Below, in pieces: positions 63,265 through 64,000 of a stretch of 64,000 nucleotides of DNA. The stretch's first letter is position 1, and each line of letters opens with the position of its first letter. Both the position numbers and the translations under genes were made by a program. The notes below the pieces were generated by a model. It was not told the origin of the DNA. It made no database searches and saw only the letters and a list, made by a program, of their open reading frames with translations. Origin of the DNA: Nitrospira_E sp052156535 (lineage in GTDB: Bacteria; Nitrospirota; Nitrospiria; Nitrospirales; UBA8639); the NCBI RefSeq assembly GCF_052156535.1, contig NZ_JBQKUP010000044.1:310001-374000 (forward strand), in the 5' to 3' direction.

Positions 63265-64000
63265 ATGTTTCCTGCTCAGCAAAGAACCCTAAAAATCGTT
63301 CTGATGGTAACAGTGTTGATCCTGTCCCTTAGCGTGTTTGTGTTTATTGGGCTTTATTTTGAAGCCGTCGAAGATGAAAAAGATCGACTGACTCATCTGA
63401 CCAACACATACGTTCATTATTTGGAAGCCATGAATCAATTGACTCCCGGGTGGGACGAAGGAGCAATGCCTCAAGAATTCATCGCCAATCGCATTCAACA
63501 GGAATTTGATTCTCTGAGGGATCAACATCACTTTGGGCAAACAGGAGAGATGCTTCTAGTTCGTCGACATGAAAATGGAGGGCAGAGTTCTTCTCAATTT
63601 CAACCGGATTTATCCCTCGATAGCGGGACGCAAATTTTGCCTGATAGTCGAGGGAACAGGGTCTTACTAGCCTATCAACCCCTTGAAGGTCTTCCTCTGG
63701 GAGTGATAGCGAAAATTGATATTCAGGAAATCCAATTTCTCTATTTTCTTGGTGGAGGAGCCATTGGATTACTGGAATTAGGGATCATAATGGTGGTCGG
63801 ATTTATCCTGGTTCAAGGTAAAAATGCCAGTAGGCAGCATTCGCCTAAAGATCGAGAAAAAGTCCGAGGAGTCGTAGCGAGTGAGGGCGAGGGAATTGTG
63901 ACTTTCAATGAATTTGGAAAGATCAAAACATTTAATGAAACGGCGGAAGCGATGTTTTCCTGTCAAGCCTCAGAAGTCATAGGAAGGCCGTTTAGAAATC
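63265..64000 (+). CDS. membrane sensor protein with PAS domain (N-terminal part, cut by window edge)
   Basis: The frame opens with the ATG at 63265 and has no stop before the window end (245 codons). A membrane helix (about 9-31, LKIVLMVTVLILSLSVFVFI) is followed by a periplasmic-type sensor region (HLTNTYVHYLEAMNQLTPGW, QTGEMLLVRRHENGG, YQPLEGLPLGVIAKIDI) and a second helix (FLGGGAIGLLELGIIMVVGF). A PAS domain (GIVTFNEFGKIKTFNETAEA) begins near residue 210. The output domain, probably a histidine kinase or diguanylate cyclase, lies beyond the window. A shorter overlapping frame at 63123-63332 is rejected. Confidence 0.85.
   Translation, partial: MFPAQQRTLKIVLMVTVLILSLSVFVFIGLYFEAVEDEKDRLTHLTNTYVHYLEAMNQLTPGWDEGAMPQEFIANRIQQEFDSLRDQHHFGQTGEMLLVRRHENGGQSSSQFQPDLSLDSGTQILPDSRGNRVLLAYQPLEGLPLGVIAKIDIQEIQFLYFLGGGAIGLLELGIIMVVGFILVQGKNASRQHSPKDREKVRGVVASEGEGIVTFNEFGKIKTFNETAEAMFSCQASEVIGRPFRN

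Noticed and set aside
63123..63332. 69-codon frame overlapping the start of the sensor gene
   Set aside because: It overlaps the better supported, longer frame from 63265 and is largely low-complexity hydrophobic.

Overview
The window is a slice of a bacterial chromosome with roughly even base composition, dense genes and ordinary housekeeping content. No phage, insertion sequence, CRISPR array or rRNA operon is visible. The gene set is consistent with a Nitrospira-like member of the Nitrospirota: a cofactor operon running from valS to rsmE, a chlorite-dismutase-family heme protein without a leader, EAL-HDOD and multi-PAS signalling proteins, IPT/TIG and YCF48-like secreted proteins, and paired cobalamin-type radical SAM proteins. 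The lineage is inferred from my memory of such genomes; no database was searched.

Layout. 1-547 is the start of rpsB (minus). 960-3977 holds a ProA-like protein that has lost the catalytic cysteine, followed by a methyltransferase with a long unassigned C-terminal half. 4010-8700 has a small secreted protein, a sensor kinase behind tandem TTTCACGAAA boxes, tRNA-Met, an EAL-HDOD protein and a two-gene operon of unknown function. 9098-9805 is the chlorite-dismutase/HemQ-family protein. 9994-18054 is a plus-strand housekeeping run: a secreted hypothetical, cinA, thpR, recA, alaS, mltG and a RidA-family gene. 18571-21254 is a translationally coupled pair of exported proteins (five IPT/TIG domains; YCF48-like propeller).

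21279-31301 is a long minus-strand run, valS-nadC-birA-coaX-grpE-dnaK-dnaJ-rsmE, joining NAD, biotin and CoA synthesis to the DnaK chaperone system. 31465-37427 has a tiny basic protein, a HAD hydrolase, a degenerate membrane kinase and a PAS hybrid kinase with a strong terminator. 37592-44855 contains a methyltransferase, a short MutY with a separate MutT-type NUDIX protein, a TenA/PqqC-like protein and several membrane or secreted proteins, two of them BamE-like. metH fills 44990-48661.

The most unusual region is 50128-55932: two tandem paralogous radical SAM proteins with a cobalamin-domain-like N-terminus and CX4CX2C cluster motifs, a J-domain-like protein that lacks HPD, a third radical SAM protein with a DUF512-like tail, and a small lipoprotein. 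56030-59247 has a PhzF-family protein, a MoaB with a histidine-rich N-terminus, a thioredoxin-like [2Fe-2S] ferredoxin, a cyclotransferase-like protein and a membrane-anchored aspartic protease. 59492-63042 looks like a regulated outer-membrane uptake unit: an operator-promoter, a small His-rich exported protein, a TonB-dependent receptor, a TonB-C-terminal-like protein and a terminator. The window ends inside a PAS sensor gene.
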